Source: Pseudomonas sp. P7548 (GTDB lineage: Bacteria > Pseudomonadota > Gammaproteobacteria > Pseudomonadales > Pseudomonadaceae). From it: DNA of 64,000 bases. The first letter of the stretch is position 1. Each line of letters starts with the position of its first letter. The stretch spans positions 186,001 through 250,000 of the forward strand of contig NZ_JACARO010000047.1 of assembly GCF_013386585.1 (NCBI RefSeq), given 5' to 3'. The translations under genes and the position numbers were made by a program. Under the pieces are notes generated by a model that was not told the origin of the DNA, searched no databases, and saw only the letters and a program-made list of their open reading frames with translations. Positions 25,499 through 32,459 of this stretch are shown here, piece by piece.

Positions 25499-27069
25499 AA
25501 GAGGGTTTTCGACAGGCAATGGCCTGGCTGCACACCTGGGCCGGCTTGATCTTCGGTTGGTTGCTGTTCGCGATTTTCCTGACGGGCACCCTGTCGTACT
25601 TCAACGATGAAATCAGCCACTGGATGCAGCCCGAAGTGCAGGCCCATCCGCTGGATGATGCGCGCAGCCTTGCCGCCGCCCAAGCCTACCTGCAACAACA
25701 GGCACCGAGTGCCGCACGCTGGTTCATCACCCTGCCAGACAGCCGTGACCCCGGCCTGTCGGTGATGTGGCAAGACAAGATCGACCCCGGCAAGCGCGGC
25801 AACTTCATCCAGAAAACCCTCGACCCCGTCACCGGCCAAGCGGTCCAGGCCCGGGAAAGCATGGGTGGCGAATTCTTCTACCGTTTCCACTTCCAACTGC
25901 AGATGCCCCACCCCTGGGGGCGCTGGCTGTCGACCACCGCGGCGATGGTGATGCTGGTCGCATTGATCACCGGCATCATCACCCACAAGAAAATTTTCAA
26001 GGACTTCTTCACCTTCCGCCCCCGCAAGGGCCAGCGCTCCTGGCTCGACGGGCATAACGCGGTGGGCGTGCTGGTGCTGCCCTTTCATTTGATGATCACC
26101 TACAGCAGCCTGGTGATTTTCATGAGCCTGGTGATGCCGGCGCCCATCGCCGCCTCCTATGGCAACGACACCCGTGCGTTCTTCAATGACGTATTTCCGG
26201 CCACCAACAACGCGCCGGCGCTGGGCCAACCGGGCCGCTTGCTGCCTTTGGGGCCGATGTACGAACAGGCGCGGACACAGTGGGCGGGCGGGCATGTGGG
26301 CCGCTTGACGATCAACAACCCGGGCGATGTGAACGCCTCGGTCAATGTGTTCCGCGCCGGTTCCGATCGCGTGGTGCATGATTTCGGCAGCACGGTGTCG
26401 TTCAACGGCACCACCGGCGAGCTGTTGCGGGTCAGTGGCGAACAATCGCTGCCGGCTGCGATCAGCGGCAGTTTCTACGGCCTGCACATGGGTCATTTCG
26501 CCGGCCCGGTGCTGCGCTGGTTGTACTTTATCTGTGGCCTGGCGGGCACGGCGATGATCGGCACGGGGCTGGTGATCTGGCTCGGCAAGCGCCAGCTCAA
26601 GCATGTCAAAAGCGGTGTGATGCCATTCGAGCTGCGGTTGGTGGAGGTCCTGAATATCGCCAGCATGTCGGGGCTGATGATCGCCATCGCGGCGTTTTTC
26701 TGGGCCAACCGCTTGTTGCCGATCGGCCTCTCCGCACGCTCCGATTGGGAAGTGCAGACCTTTTTCATCGCTTGGGGCCTTAGCCTGTTGCACGCTGTGT
26801 TGCGCCGAGGTCGCCAGGGTTGGGTTGAACAGTTGAGCCTCGGTGCGCTGTTGTTCGTGTCGATACCGCTGCTCAACGCGCTGACCACCTCGCAACACCT
26901 GGGCGTGTCACTGGCCAGGGGCGACTGGGCCATGGCCGGGTTCGACCTGACGTGTTTCGCCAGCGGCGTGTTCCTCACCTGGGCCGCCTGGAAGATGCAG
27001 CACCGCACGGCACCGCAGCCCAAGGCGGTGCGCGCGGGCTCGTTGACACTAGAGCAGGAGGTGAACTGA
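25495..27069 (+). CDS. PepSY-associated transmembrane protein (putative ferric-siderophore reductase)
   Basis: An inner-membrane protein of 524 residues. TM1 (about 10-32) contains 'LHTWAGLIFGWLLFAIFLTG', the PepSY_TM signature. A second TM lies at about 140-162, followed by 'LDGHNAVGVLVLPFHLMITYSSL', another TM at about 330-360, and further C-terminal helices. Conserved histidines in 'WLHTW', 'FYRFHFQLQMPHPWGRW' and 'GLHMGHFAG' resemble haem- or metal-binding positions in proteins thought to reduce iron from siderophores (PiuB-like). It is the second gene of a five-gene operon with tight overlaps. The reductase role is inferred. Confidence 0.82.
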   Translation: MKEGFRQAMAWLHTWAGLIFGWLLFAIFLTGTLSYFNDEISHWMQPEVQAHPLDDARSLAAAQAYLQQQAPSAARWFITLPDSRDPGLSVMWQDKIDPGKRGNFIQKTLDPVTGQAVQARESMGGEFFYRFHFQLQMPHPWGRWLSTTAAMVMLVALITGIITHKKIFKDFFTFRPRKGQRSWLDGHNAVGVLVLPFHLMITYSSLVIFMSLVMPAPIAASYGNDTRAFFNDVFPATNNAPALGQPGRLLPLGPMYEQARTQWAGGHVGRLTINNPGDVNASVNVFRAGSDRVVHDFGSTVSFNGTTGELLRVSGEQSLPAAISGSFYGLHMGHFAGPVLRWLYFICGLAGTAMIGTGLVIWLGKRQLKHVKSGVMPFELRLVEVLNIASMSGLMIAIAAFFWANRLLPIGLSARSDWEVQTFFIAWGLSLLHAVLRRGRQGWVEQLSLGALLFVSIPLLNALTTSQHLGVSLARGDWAMAGFDLTCFASGVFLTWAAWKMQHRTAPQPKAVRAGSLTLEQEVN

Positions 27070-27396
27070 ATGCTGCTCGCCTTCCTGCTGTGCTACGCCG
27101 GGTTTACCGCGTTATGCCTGGCCACTGACCGCCACCATGGCGAACTGTTGCACAGCAAACCCATGCCCGGCCGGCGCTTGGGGTTGCGTGCAGTGGGGTG
27201 GTCGCTGTTGGCCGTGGCCATCTGGCCGGCCGTCGCCGCCACTGGCTGGGGCCAGGGCCTGGTGGAGTGGTGCGCGGTGTTGATGCTCAGCGCACTGTTA
27301 TTGGTGTTGCTGTTGCCGTACCGGCCAAGGCTGGCCTTGATCCTGGCGGGTGTTGGCTTGCTGGCCAGCCCGGTTGCTGCCTTCGCCATACTCTGA
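27070..27396 (+). CDS. DUF3325 inner-membrane protein
   Basis: A protein of 108 residues with three to four hydrophobic segments, starting MLLAFLLCYAGFTALCLATDRHH. It is the usual third member of the DUF3649-PepSY-DUF3325 set found near iron-regulated genes. It begins one base after the PepSY gene stop, so translation is coupled. Function unknown. Confidence 0.78.
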   Translation: MLLAFLLCYAGFTALCLATDRHHGELLHSKPMPGRRLGLRAVGWSLLAVAIWPAVAATGWGQGLVEWCAVLMLSALLLVLLLPYRPRLALILAGVGLLASPVAAFAIL

Positions 27397-27403
27397 GCCT
27401 TCC

Positions 27404-27982
27404 ATGATGATCAGCACGCCACCGGAATCCCCAGACAGCCAGCACCCGGATGCGGCCGGTGGACGTGCGCATTTTTTGCAGGTGTTCTTGTCCCAGCGCT
27501 CGCAGATGGAAGCGCTGGTCAGCCGACGCGTGGGGTGCCGCGCCACGGCGGCCGACCTGGTGCAGGACCTGTTCCTGCGCTTCTGGCGCCGGCCGCTGGT
27601 GCAGGTCGAGGAACTCAGCACCTACCTGTTGCGTTGCGCGGGCAACATCGCCATCGATCACCTACGCAGCGAAGGCGCCCGGGTGCGTAGCAGCGAAGGT
27701 TGGCTTCCGGAACAACAGGACAACCAGGGCTCCGAGCCCCAGGCCGCACTTGAAGCCGGCAATGACTTGCGCCATGTCGAGGCCGCCCTGCGCAGCTTGC
27801 CTGAGCGCACCCGGCAGATCTTCCTGCTCAACCGCATTCACGGGCGTAAATACGCCGAAATCGCCAAGGCCATGGGGGTGTCCCAAAGCGCTGTGGAAAA
27901 ACATATGATGCGTGCCCTCGAAGCCTGCAAAGCCAGCCTTCGCGAACCATCGCCCCCACGCACGCCAGGGAAAGCACCGTGA
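27404..27982 (+). CDS. ECF sigma factor of the iron-starvation group
   Basis: A sigma factor of 192 residues. Region 2 is seen in 'TAADLVQDLFLRFWRRPLVQVEELSTYLLRCAGNIAIDHLRSEGAR' and region 4 in 'LPERTRQIFLLNRIHGRKYAEIAKAMGVSQSAVEKHMMRALEAC'. It belongs to the FecI-like iron-starvation sigma group. Two ATG codons (27404, 27407) are possible. It lies 7 bases after DUF3325 and overlaps the following anti-sigma gene by 4 bases. Unlike typical pairs, no receptor gene follows, so its target promoter lies elsewhere. Confidence 0.9.
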   Translation: MMISTPPESPDSQHPDAAGGRAHFLQVFLSQRSQMEALVSRRVGCRATAADLVQDLFLRFWRRPLVQVEELSTYLLRCAGNIAIDHLRSEGARVRSSEGWLPEQQDNQGSEPQAALEAGNDLRHVEAALRSLPERTRQIFLLNRIHGRKYAEIAKAMGVSQSAVEKHMMRALEACKASLREPSPPRTPGKAP

Positions 27983-28956
27983 ACGTCACCCCCACGCCCG
28001 CCCAGGAACAAGCCGCACTGGCTTGGCTGAGCCTGTTGCATGACCAGCCCAGCAGTGGTGACCAGGCCACGTTCAGCCGTTGGCTGCGCGCCGACCCTGC
28101 GCATGTCGAGGCCTACTCCCAGGCGCAGGTGTTGTGGGAGTTGAGTGAAGTGCCGGCGCGCAGGCTGGCGGACGAAGAGGCATTGGCGTTGCAGGGTTAC
28201 CTCAATGCGATGAACACCTCGAAGCGCTCGCGGGCGATGCGCTGGTCCGGCGCTTTGGCGATGGCCGCCTGCCTGCTGTTGATGGTGTCCATCGGCGCCG
28301 GCTGGCAGCCGTCGCGCTGGGTCGATGACTTCGGCGCGGACTACGTGACGGCGCCAGGTGAAGTCAAAACCGTCACGCTGGCCGACCAATCCCAAGTGAC
28401 GCTTGATGCCGACAGTGCCATTGCCGTGGATTTCAGCCATGGCGAGCGGCATGTCCAGCTGCGTCGCGGCGCAGGCTTTTTCAGCGTGACACACACGGGG
28501 CAATCGTTTGTGGTGGGGGCAGGCAGTGGCGAAGCGCGGGTGCTGGGCACACAGTTCGAAGTGCGCCTGCAGCCGGCAGGCGCCGAGGTGACGGTATTGT
28601 CCGGACGGGTAGGTGTGACGCCATCCAAGGCGGGCCAGCAGCAAGTTCTCACGGCCGGCCAGCAAGTGGCCTACGCCGACGGTATCGCCGAGCCCCTGCA
28701 CGCGGTCGACAGCGAATCACGCCTGGCCTGGCGCGACGGCTGGCTCAACTACTACAAGGCGCCGCTGGCGGACGTGGTCAGGGACTTGGGCCGTTATTAC
28801 CCGGGCCGCATCCTGTTGCTGAACGACGACATGGCCGCCAAGCGCGTCAGTGGCAGCTTCCCCAGCAAAGACCCGCAGGCGGTGTTGAACGCGTTGCAGG
28901 CAGTGTTGGGGTTTGAACAGCACCATGTGCTGGGGCGGATGATCGTGCTGCGTTAG
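27979..28956 (+). CDS. FecR-type anti-sigma factor without adjacent receptor
   Basis: An inner-membrane regulator of 325 residues. The cytoplasmic domain (about 1-85, 'ALAWLSLLHDQPSSGDQATFSRWLRADPAHVEAYSQAQ') is followed by a membrane segment at about 88-108 (SGALAMAACLLLMVSIGAG) and the periplasmic FecR domain ('VKTVTLADQSQVTLDADSAIAVDF'). The C-terminal 'NYYKAPLADVVRDLGRYYPGRI...VSGSFPSKDPQAVLNALQ' resembles an STN fold and would meet a receptor's STN domain. It starts at GTG 27979, overlapping the sigma gene stop. The gene ends the operon, and no TonB receptor follows. Confidence 0.9.
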   Translation: MNVTPTPAQEQAALAWLSLLHDQPSSGDQATFSRWLRADPAHVEAYSQAQVLWELSEVPARRLADEEALALQGYLNAMNTSKRSRAMRWSGALAMAACLLLMVSIGAGWQPSRWVDDFGADYVTAPGEVKTVTLADQSQVTLDADSAIAVDFSHGERHVQLRRGAGFFSVTHTGQSFVVGAGSGEARVLGTQFEVRLQPAGAEVTVLSGRVGVTPSKAGQQQVLTAGQQVAYADGIAEPLHAVDSESRLAWRDGWLNYYKAPLADVVRDLGRYYPGRILLLNDDMAAKRVSGSFPSKDPQAVLNALQAVLGFEQHHVLGRMIVLR

Positions 28957-28960
28957 AGGC

Positions 28961-29096
28961 TGTAGGAGCTGGCTTGCCGGCGATAGTGTCACCGCGGTGT
29001 GCCTGACAGACCGAGGTGTCTGCATCGCAGGCAAGCCAGCTCCCACACAAGCCAGATTCCAGGCGAACCAGCATTCACACAAGCCAGCTCCCATAA
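28961..29096. repeat. REPIN plus an extra half-arm
   Basis: The left arm TGTAGGAGCTGGCTTGCCGG starts at 28961 and the right arm GCAGGCAAGCCAGCTCCCAC ends near 29047. A further partial copy (CACACAAGCCAGCTCCCATA) follows at 29077-29096. It lies between the convergent anti-sigma and glutaredoxin genes. Confidence 0.85.
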
Positions 29097-29104
29097 GGTG
29101 TGGG

Positions 29105-29455
29105 TTATTTCAGTGCTGCCATGATCGCGTCAGGGTTGTAGTCGCGAATCAGCGTGCCGTTCACACTCACAAACGGAATCCCGCCGCCGCCCAGCGCCTC
29201 ATACGCTTTGCGCGCCTGGGCGTCTTTCTCGATATCGACGGCCTGGTACGGAATGCCTTTCTGGTCCAGAAAGCGGCGGATCTGCTTGCAGTAGCCACAC
29301 CACTCGGTGGCATAGAGCGTCACGCGTGCCGAAGCGCGCACGTGCTCTGAAACCACCTGTGAGGGGTTGAACACCCGCTCGATCTTGCCCCAGTTTTCGA
29401 ACACCACCACCACGAGCAATACCAGCAGGACTTTCTTGAAGACTCCGCCCAGCAT
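29105..29455 (-). CDS. Membrane-anchored glutaredoxin family protein
   Basis: A protein of 116 residues. Residues 5-22 are hydrophobic (VFKKVLLVLLVVVVFENW), giving a likely N-terminal membrane anchor. The glutaredoxin fold follows, with the redox motif CGYC in 'LYATEWCGYCKQIRRFLDQKG' and the cis-proline region GGGGIPFVSV. It probably reduces disulfides at the membrane; the side of the membrane is not clear. It shares one base with the end of yejK (TGATG), so the two are co-translated. Confidence 0.87.
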   Translation of the reverse strand: MLGGVFKKVLLVLLVVVVFENWGKIERVFNPSQVVSEHVRASARVTLYATEWCGYCKQIRRFLDQKGIPYQAVDIEKDAQARKAYEALGGGGIPFVSVNGTLIRDYNPDAIMAALK

Positions 29456-30459
29456 CAGTTGCGGCGCTTGAGCTGGTCGGTCAGCTGAGTCGGCAGGCCC
29501 TTGATGATCAAGGTGCCAGCGGCTTCGTCGTACTCGATCTTGTCGCCCAGCAAATGTGCTTCAAAACTGATGGACAGGCCTTCGGCGCGGCCGGTGAAGC
29601 GGCGGAACTGGTTGAGGGTGCGCTTATCCGCCGGGATTTCCGGCGACAGGCCGTAGTCCTTGTTACGGATATGGTCGTAGAACGCCTTAGGCCGATCTTC
29701 ATCGATCAAGCCCGACAATTCTTCCAGGCCCATGGGCTCGCCGAGCTTGGCCTGGCTGCTGGCGTAATCGACCAGGGTCTTGGTTTTTTCGCGGGCGGAC
29801 TCGTCCGGCAGGTCTTCGCTTTCAACGAAGTCGCTGAAGGCCTTGAGCAGGGTACGGGTCTCGCCCGGGCCGTCGACGCCTTCCTGGCAGCCGATGAAGT
29901 CACGGAAGTACTCCGAGACCTTCTTGCCGTTCTTGCCCTTGATGAACGAGATGTACTGCTTGGACTGTTTGTTGTTCTGCCACTCGGACACGTTGATCCG
30001 TGCCGCCAGATGCAGCTGACCGAGGTCCAGGTGGCGCGAGGGGGTCACGTCCAGCTCGTCGGTCACCGCCACGCCTTCGCTGTGGTGCAGCAGGGCGATG
30101 GCCAGGTAGTCGGTCATGCCTTGCTGGTAGTGGGCGAACAGCACGTGGCCGCCGGTGGAGAGGTTGGACTCCTCCATCAGCTTTTGCAGGTGCTCGACCG
30201 CCGTGCGGCTGAAGGTGGTGAAGTCCTGCCCGCCGTCAAAGTATTCCTTCAACCAGCCGCTGAACGGGTGCGCGCCGGACTCGGCATGGAAGAAACCCCA
30301 GGCCTTGCCTTGTTTGGCGTTGTAGCTCTCGTTGAGGTCGGCAAGCATGTTCTCGATGGCGGCAGATTCAGACAGCTCTGAATCGCGGGCATGCAGAACT
30401 GCAGGTGTGCCGTCGGGTTTTTTGTCGATCAGGTGGACGATGCAATGACGGATCGGCAT
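29455..30459 (-). CDS. yejK: Nucleoid-associated protein YejK (NdpA)
   Basis: A protein of 334 residues, the same size as E. coli YejK (335), a nucleoid-associated protein of little-known function. It starts MPIRHCIVHLIDKKPDGTPAVLHARDSEL and contains 'GHVLFAHYQQGMTDYLAIALLHHSEG' and 'YISFIKGKNGKKVSEYFRDFIGC'. I chose ATG 30459; the frame runs open to 30534 without a better start. Upstream on its mRNA a GGGGAG/CTCCCC hairpin lies at 30480-30499. It is divergent from hupN, another nucleoid protein. Confidence 0.92.
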   Translation of the reverse strand: MPIRHCIVHLIDKKPDGTPAVLHARDSELSESAAIENMLADLNESYNAKQGKAWGFFHAESGAHPFSGWLKEYFDGGQDFTTFSRTAVEHLQKLMEESNLSTGGHVLFAHYQQGMTDYLAIALLHHSEGVAVTDELDVTPSRHLDLGQLHLAARINVSEWQNNKQSKQYISFIKGKNGKKVSEYFRDFIGCQEGVDGPGETRTLLKAFSDFVESEDLPDESAREKTKTLVDYASSQAKLGEPMGLEELSGLIDEDRPKAFYDHIRNKDYGLSPEIPADKRTLNQFRRFTGRAEGLSISFEAHLLGDKIEYDEAAGTLIIKGLPTQLTDQLKRRN

Positions 30460-30669
30460 GGGCTTCTCGGCTGGTTGAAGGGGAGCGGTTGGCCTCCCCG
30501 AAAAGTCGCCCAGTGTACCGCACCCATTGGTCAAGACACGCTTCGAAGGACATTTTGGACGCTCTCCGACGGGGCATATTCCTTTTTTTCACGGTTTAGA
30601 GCGATAAAGCTGACCAAATGGGTAGGTAGAAGCGGATATTTCCCCGTCTCTGTGCTAGTTTTGCCCCGT

Positions 30670-30767
30670 CTTACGCCAAGTCTCGGCGTTAAGCGTGCAT
30701 TCAGCATCTGTCAGGTCGAACCAATCCCCGTTTCAAGCATCTATAACCCCGATCTCCGTGGTTATAG
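30670..30767 (+). promoter_or_regulatory. Structured 396-base divergent region upstream of hupN
   Basis: The gap 30460-30855 has no gene. It contains two inverted repeats on the hupN side: CTTACGCC/GGCGTTAAG (30670-30693) and the perfect CTATAACC/GGTTATAG (30741-30748, 30760-30767) with an 11-base loop. AAGGAA at 30843-30848 is the hupN ribosome site. A regulated promoter or long leader is likely. Confidence 0.4.
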
Positions 30768-30855
30768 CCGGGGGTGCCAGGCCATGACGGTCGGGCTCGA
30801 CGGCTGACACTGCACTCTGCAATCCATATGAATTTGATAGGGAAGGAACACCACA

Positions 30856-31137
30856 ATGGCTATTACTAAAGACCAACTGATCGCTGACCTGGCTGAAGCT
30901 GTAGACGCACCGAAAACCACCGTGCGTGCTCTGCTGGACCAACTGAGCCAAGTTGTTGCTGATCAGCTGGAAAACGGCGGCGAAATCACTCTGCCAGGCG
31001 TTGGCAAACTGAAAGTGACCGAGCGTCCTGCCCGTACTGGCCGTAACCCTTCGACTGGCGCTGCCATCGAAATCGCTGCCAAGAAAGTTATCAAGCTGGT
31101 TGTGGCCAAAGGCCTGACCGACGCTGTTAACAAGTAA
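30856..31137 (+). CDS. hupN: HU-family DNA-binding protein HupN
   Basis: A histone-like nucleoid protein of 93 residues that bends DNA as a dimer. It carries the HU/IHF signature with 'GEITLPGVGKLKVTERPARTGRNPSTGAAIEI' containing the DNA-intercalating RNP arm. In P. putida the third HU gene, hupN, lies beside yejK, rlmF and valS as here, which supports the symbol. A strong ribosome site and terminator suggest high expression as a single gene. Confidence 0.92.
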   Translation: MAITKDQLIADLAEAVDAPKTTVRALLDQLSQVVADQLENGGEITLPGVGKLKVTERPARTGRNPSTGAAIEIAAKKVIKLVVAKGLTDAVNK

Positions 31138-31146
31138 GACGCAGCA

Positions 31147-31186
31147 AAAAAAACCGTGCTCCGGAGCGATCCGGGCACGGTTTTTT
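31147..31186 (+). terminator. Terminator after hupN, shared with rlmF
   Basis: Stem AAAAAACCGTGC / GCACGGTTTTTT with a 15-base loop. The A-run on one side and T-run on the other let it work in both directions, ending hupN and the convergent rlmF. Confidence 0.93.
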
Positions 31187-31203
31187 GTTGCCTGCGATTT
31201 GGT

Positions 31204-32220
31204 TTATCGCACCCAGCGCTGGCGCCAGATCAACTGTTCGTTCTTGGTCTGGAAGGTCCAGGCGACGAAACGGCTTTGTTTCTGGCCCTGGGACATTTCC
31301 ACCACCTGGCTTTCCAGCGCACCGGCCTTTTTCAGCGCGGTTTCAATGGCGGGCAGGTTGGAGGCTTTCGAGACCAGTGTGCTGAACCACAGCACCCGAT
31401 GGGCGACCTTGGCGCTTTCGGCGATCAACTGGGTCACAAACCGCGCTTCACCGCCTTCACACCACAGCTCGGCCGATTGGCCGCCAAAGTTCAGCACCGG
31501 CAATTTACGCTTCGGATCGGCCTTGCCCAGGGCACGCCATTTGCGTTCGCTGCCCTTGGTAGCCTCTTCCATGGACGCATGGAAGGGCGGGTTGCACATG
31601 GTCAGGTCAAATGACTCGCCAGTCTCCAGCAAGCCCAGCAGGATCTGCTTGGGGTTGGTCTGCTGGCGCAGCTGGATGACCTTGCTCAAGTCATTGGACT
31701 GCACGATGGCCTTGGCGGCGGCCACCGCGATAGGGTCGACCTCCGAGCCCAGGAAGTTCCAGCGGTACTCCATGTAGCCAATCAGCGGGTAGACGCAGTT
31801 GGCGCCCATGCCGATGTCCAGCACCTTGACGATAGAGCCGCGCGGGATCTTGCCGTCGTTGTTGCTGGCCAGCAGGTCGGCGAGGAAATGCACATAGTCT
31901 GCACGCCCCGGCACCGGTGGGCACAGGTAGTCGGCCGGGATGTCCCAGTGCTGGATCCCGTAGAAGGACTTGAGCAGCGCCCGGTTGAACACGCGCACTG
32001 CATCGGGGCTGGCGAAGTCGATGCTTTCCTTGCCGTACGGGTTGATGATCACGAATTTCGCCAGTTCAGGCGTGGTCTTGATCAGCGCCGGGAAGTCGTA
32101 ACGGCCCGTGTGACGGTTGCGCGGGTGCAGGGTGGCCTCTTTGCGTGGCGCTACGGGCTTTGCCGTGGCAGCGGTTTTAGGCTTCTTGCGCGGAGGTTTT
32201 GGCGTGCTGGGGGCGGTCAT
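31204..32220 (-). CDS. rlmF: 23S rRNA (adenine1618-N6)-methyltransferase
   Basis: An enzyme of 338 residues that methylates A1618 of 23S rRNA using SAM. The catalytic N6-adenine motif is NPPF in 'FDLTMCNPPFHASMEEA', and the SAM-binding motif is 'VLDIGMGANCVYPLIG'. The N-terminal ~30 residues are Lys/Pro rich (PPRKKPKTAATAKP), probably for RNA contact. 'HPRNRHTGRYDFPAL' matches RlmF. It is convergent with hupN. Confidence 0.94.
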   Translation of the reverse strand: MTAPSTPKPPRKKPKTAATAKPVAPRKEATLHPRNRHTGRYDFPALIKTTPELAKFVIINPYGKESIDFASPDAVRVFNRALLKSFYGIQHWDIPADYLCPPVPGRADYVHFLADLLASNNDGKIPRGSIVKVLDIGMGANCVYPLIGYMEYRWNFLGSEVDPIAVAAAKAIVQSNDLSKVIQLRQQTNPKQILLGLLETGESFDLTMCNPPFHASMEEATKGSERKWRALGKADPKRKLPVLNFGGQSAELWCEGGEARFVTQLIAESAKVAHRVLWFSTLVSKASNLPAIETALKKAGALESQVVEMSQGQKQSRFVAWTFQTKNEQLIWRQRWVR

Positions 32221-32285
32221 GATGATTCTGGTGTTGGCTCAAAGTGGGGGGCATTGTCACACATCTTGGACCCAACCCGGTCAAC

Positions 32286-32372
32286 TGTGGGAGCTGGCTT
32301 GCCTGCGATACAGGCGACTCGGTTAATCAACCTGACCGCGTCGATGCCTTCGCAGGCAAGCCAGCTCCCACA
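32286..32372. repeat. REPIN between rlmF and valS
   Basis: Arms TGTGGGAGCTGGCTTGCCTG and CAGGCAAGCCAGCTCCCACA are perfect complements; the loop is about 47 bases. Confidence 0.92.
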
Positions 32373-32397
32373 TTGATCGAGGGTGTTCAGATGGAGA

Positions 32398-32407
32398 GGG
32401 GGGGGGG
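32398..32407. other. Ten-base G run
   Basis: Ten consecutive G residues between the REPIN and the valS terminator. Such a tract is prone to length change by slippage or sequencing error; it is outside coding sequence. Confidence 0.8.
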
Positions 32408-32415
32408 CAAGGCAT

Positions 32416-32445
32416 AAAAAAAGAGACCCGAAGGTCTCTTTTTTT
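32416..32445. terminator. Terminator after valS
   Basis: Stem AAAAAAAGAGACC / GGTCTCTTTTTTT with a CGAA loop, symmetrical and so active in both directions. It ends valS transcripts from the minus strand. Confidence 0.95.
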
Positions 32446-32459
32446 ACACAGGTTTCAGC

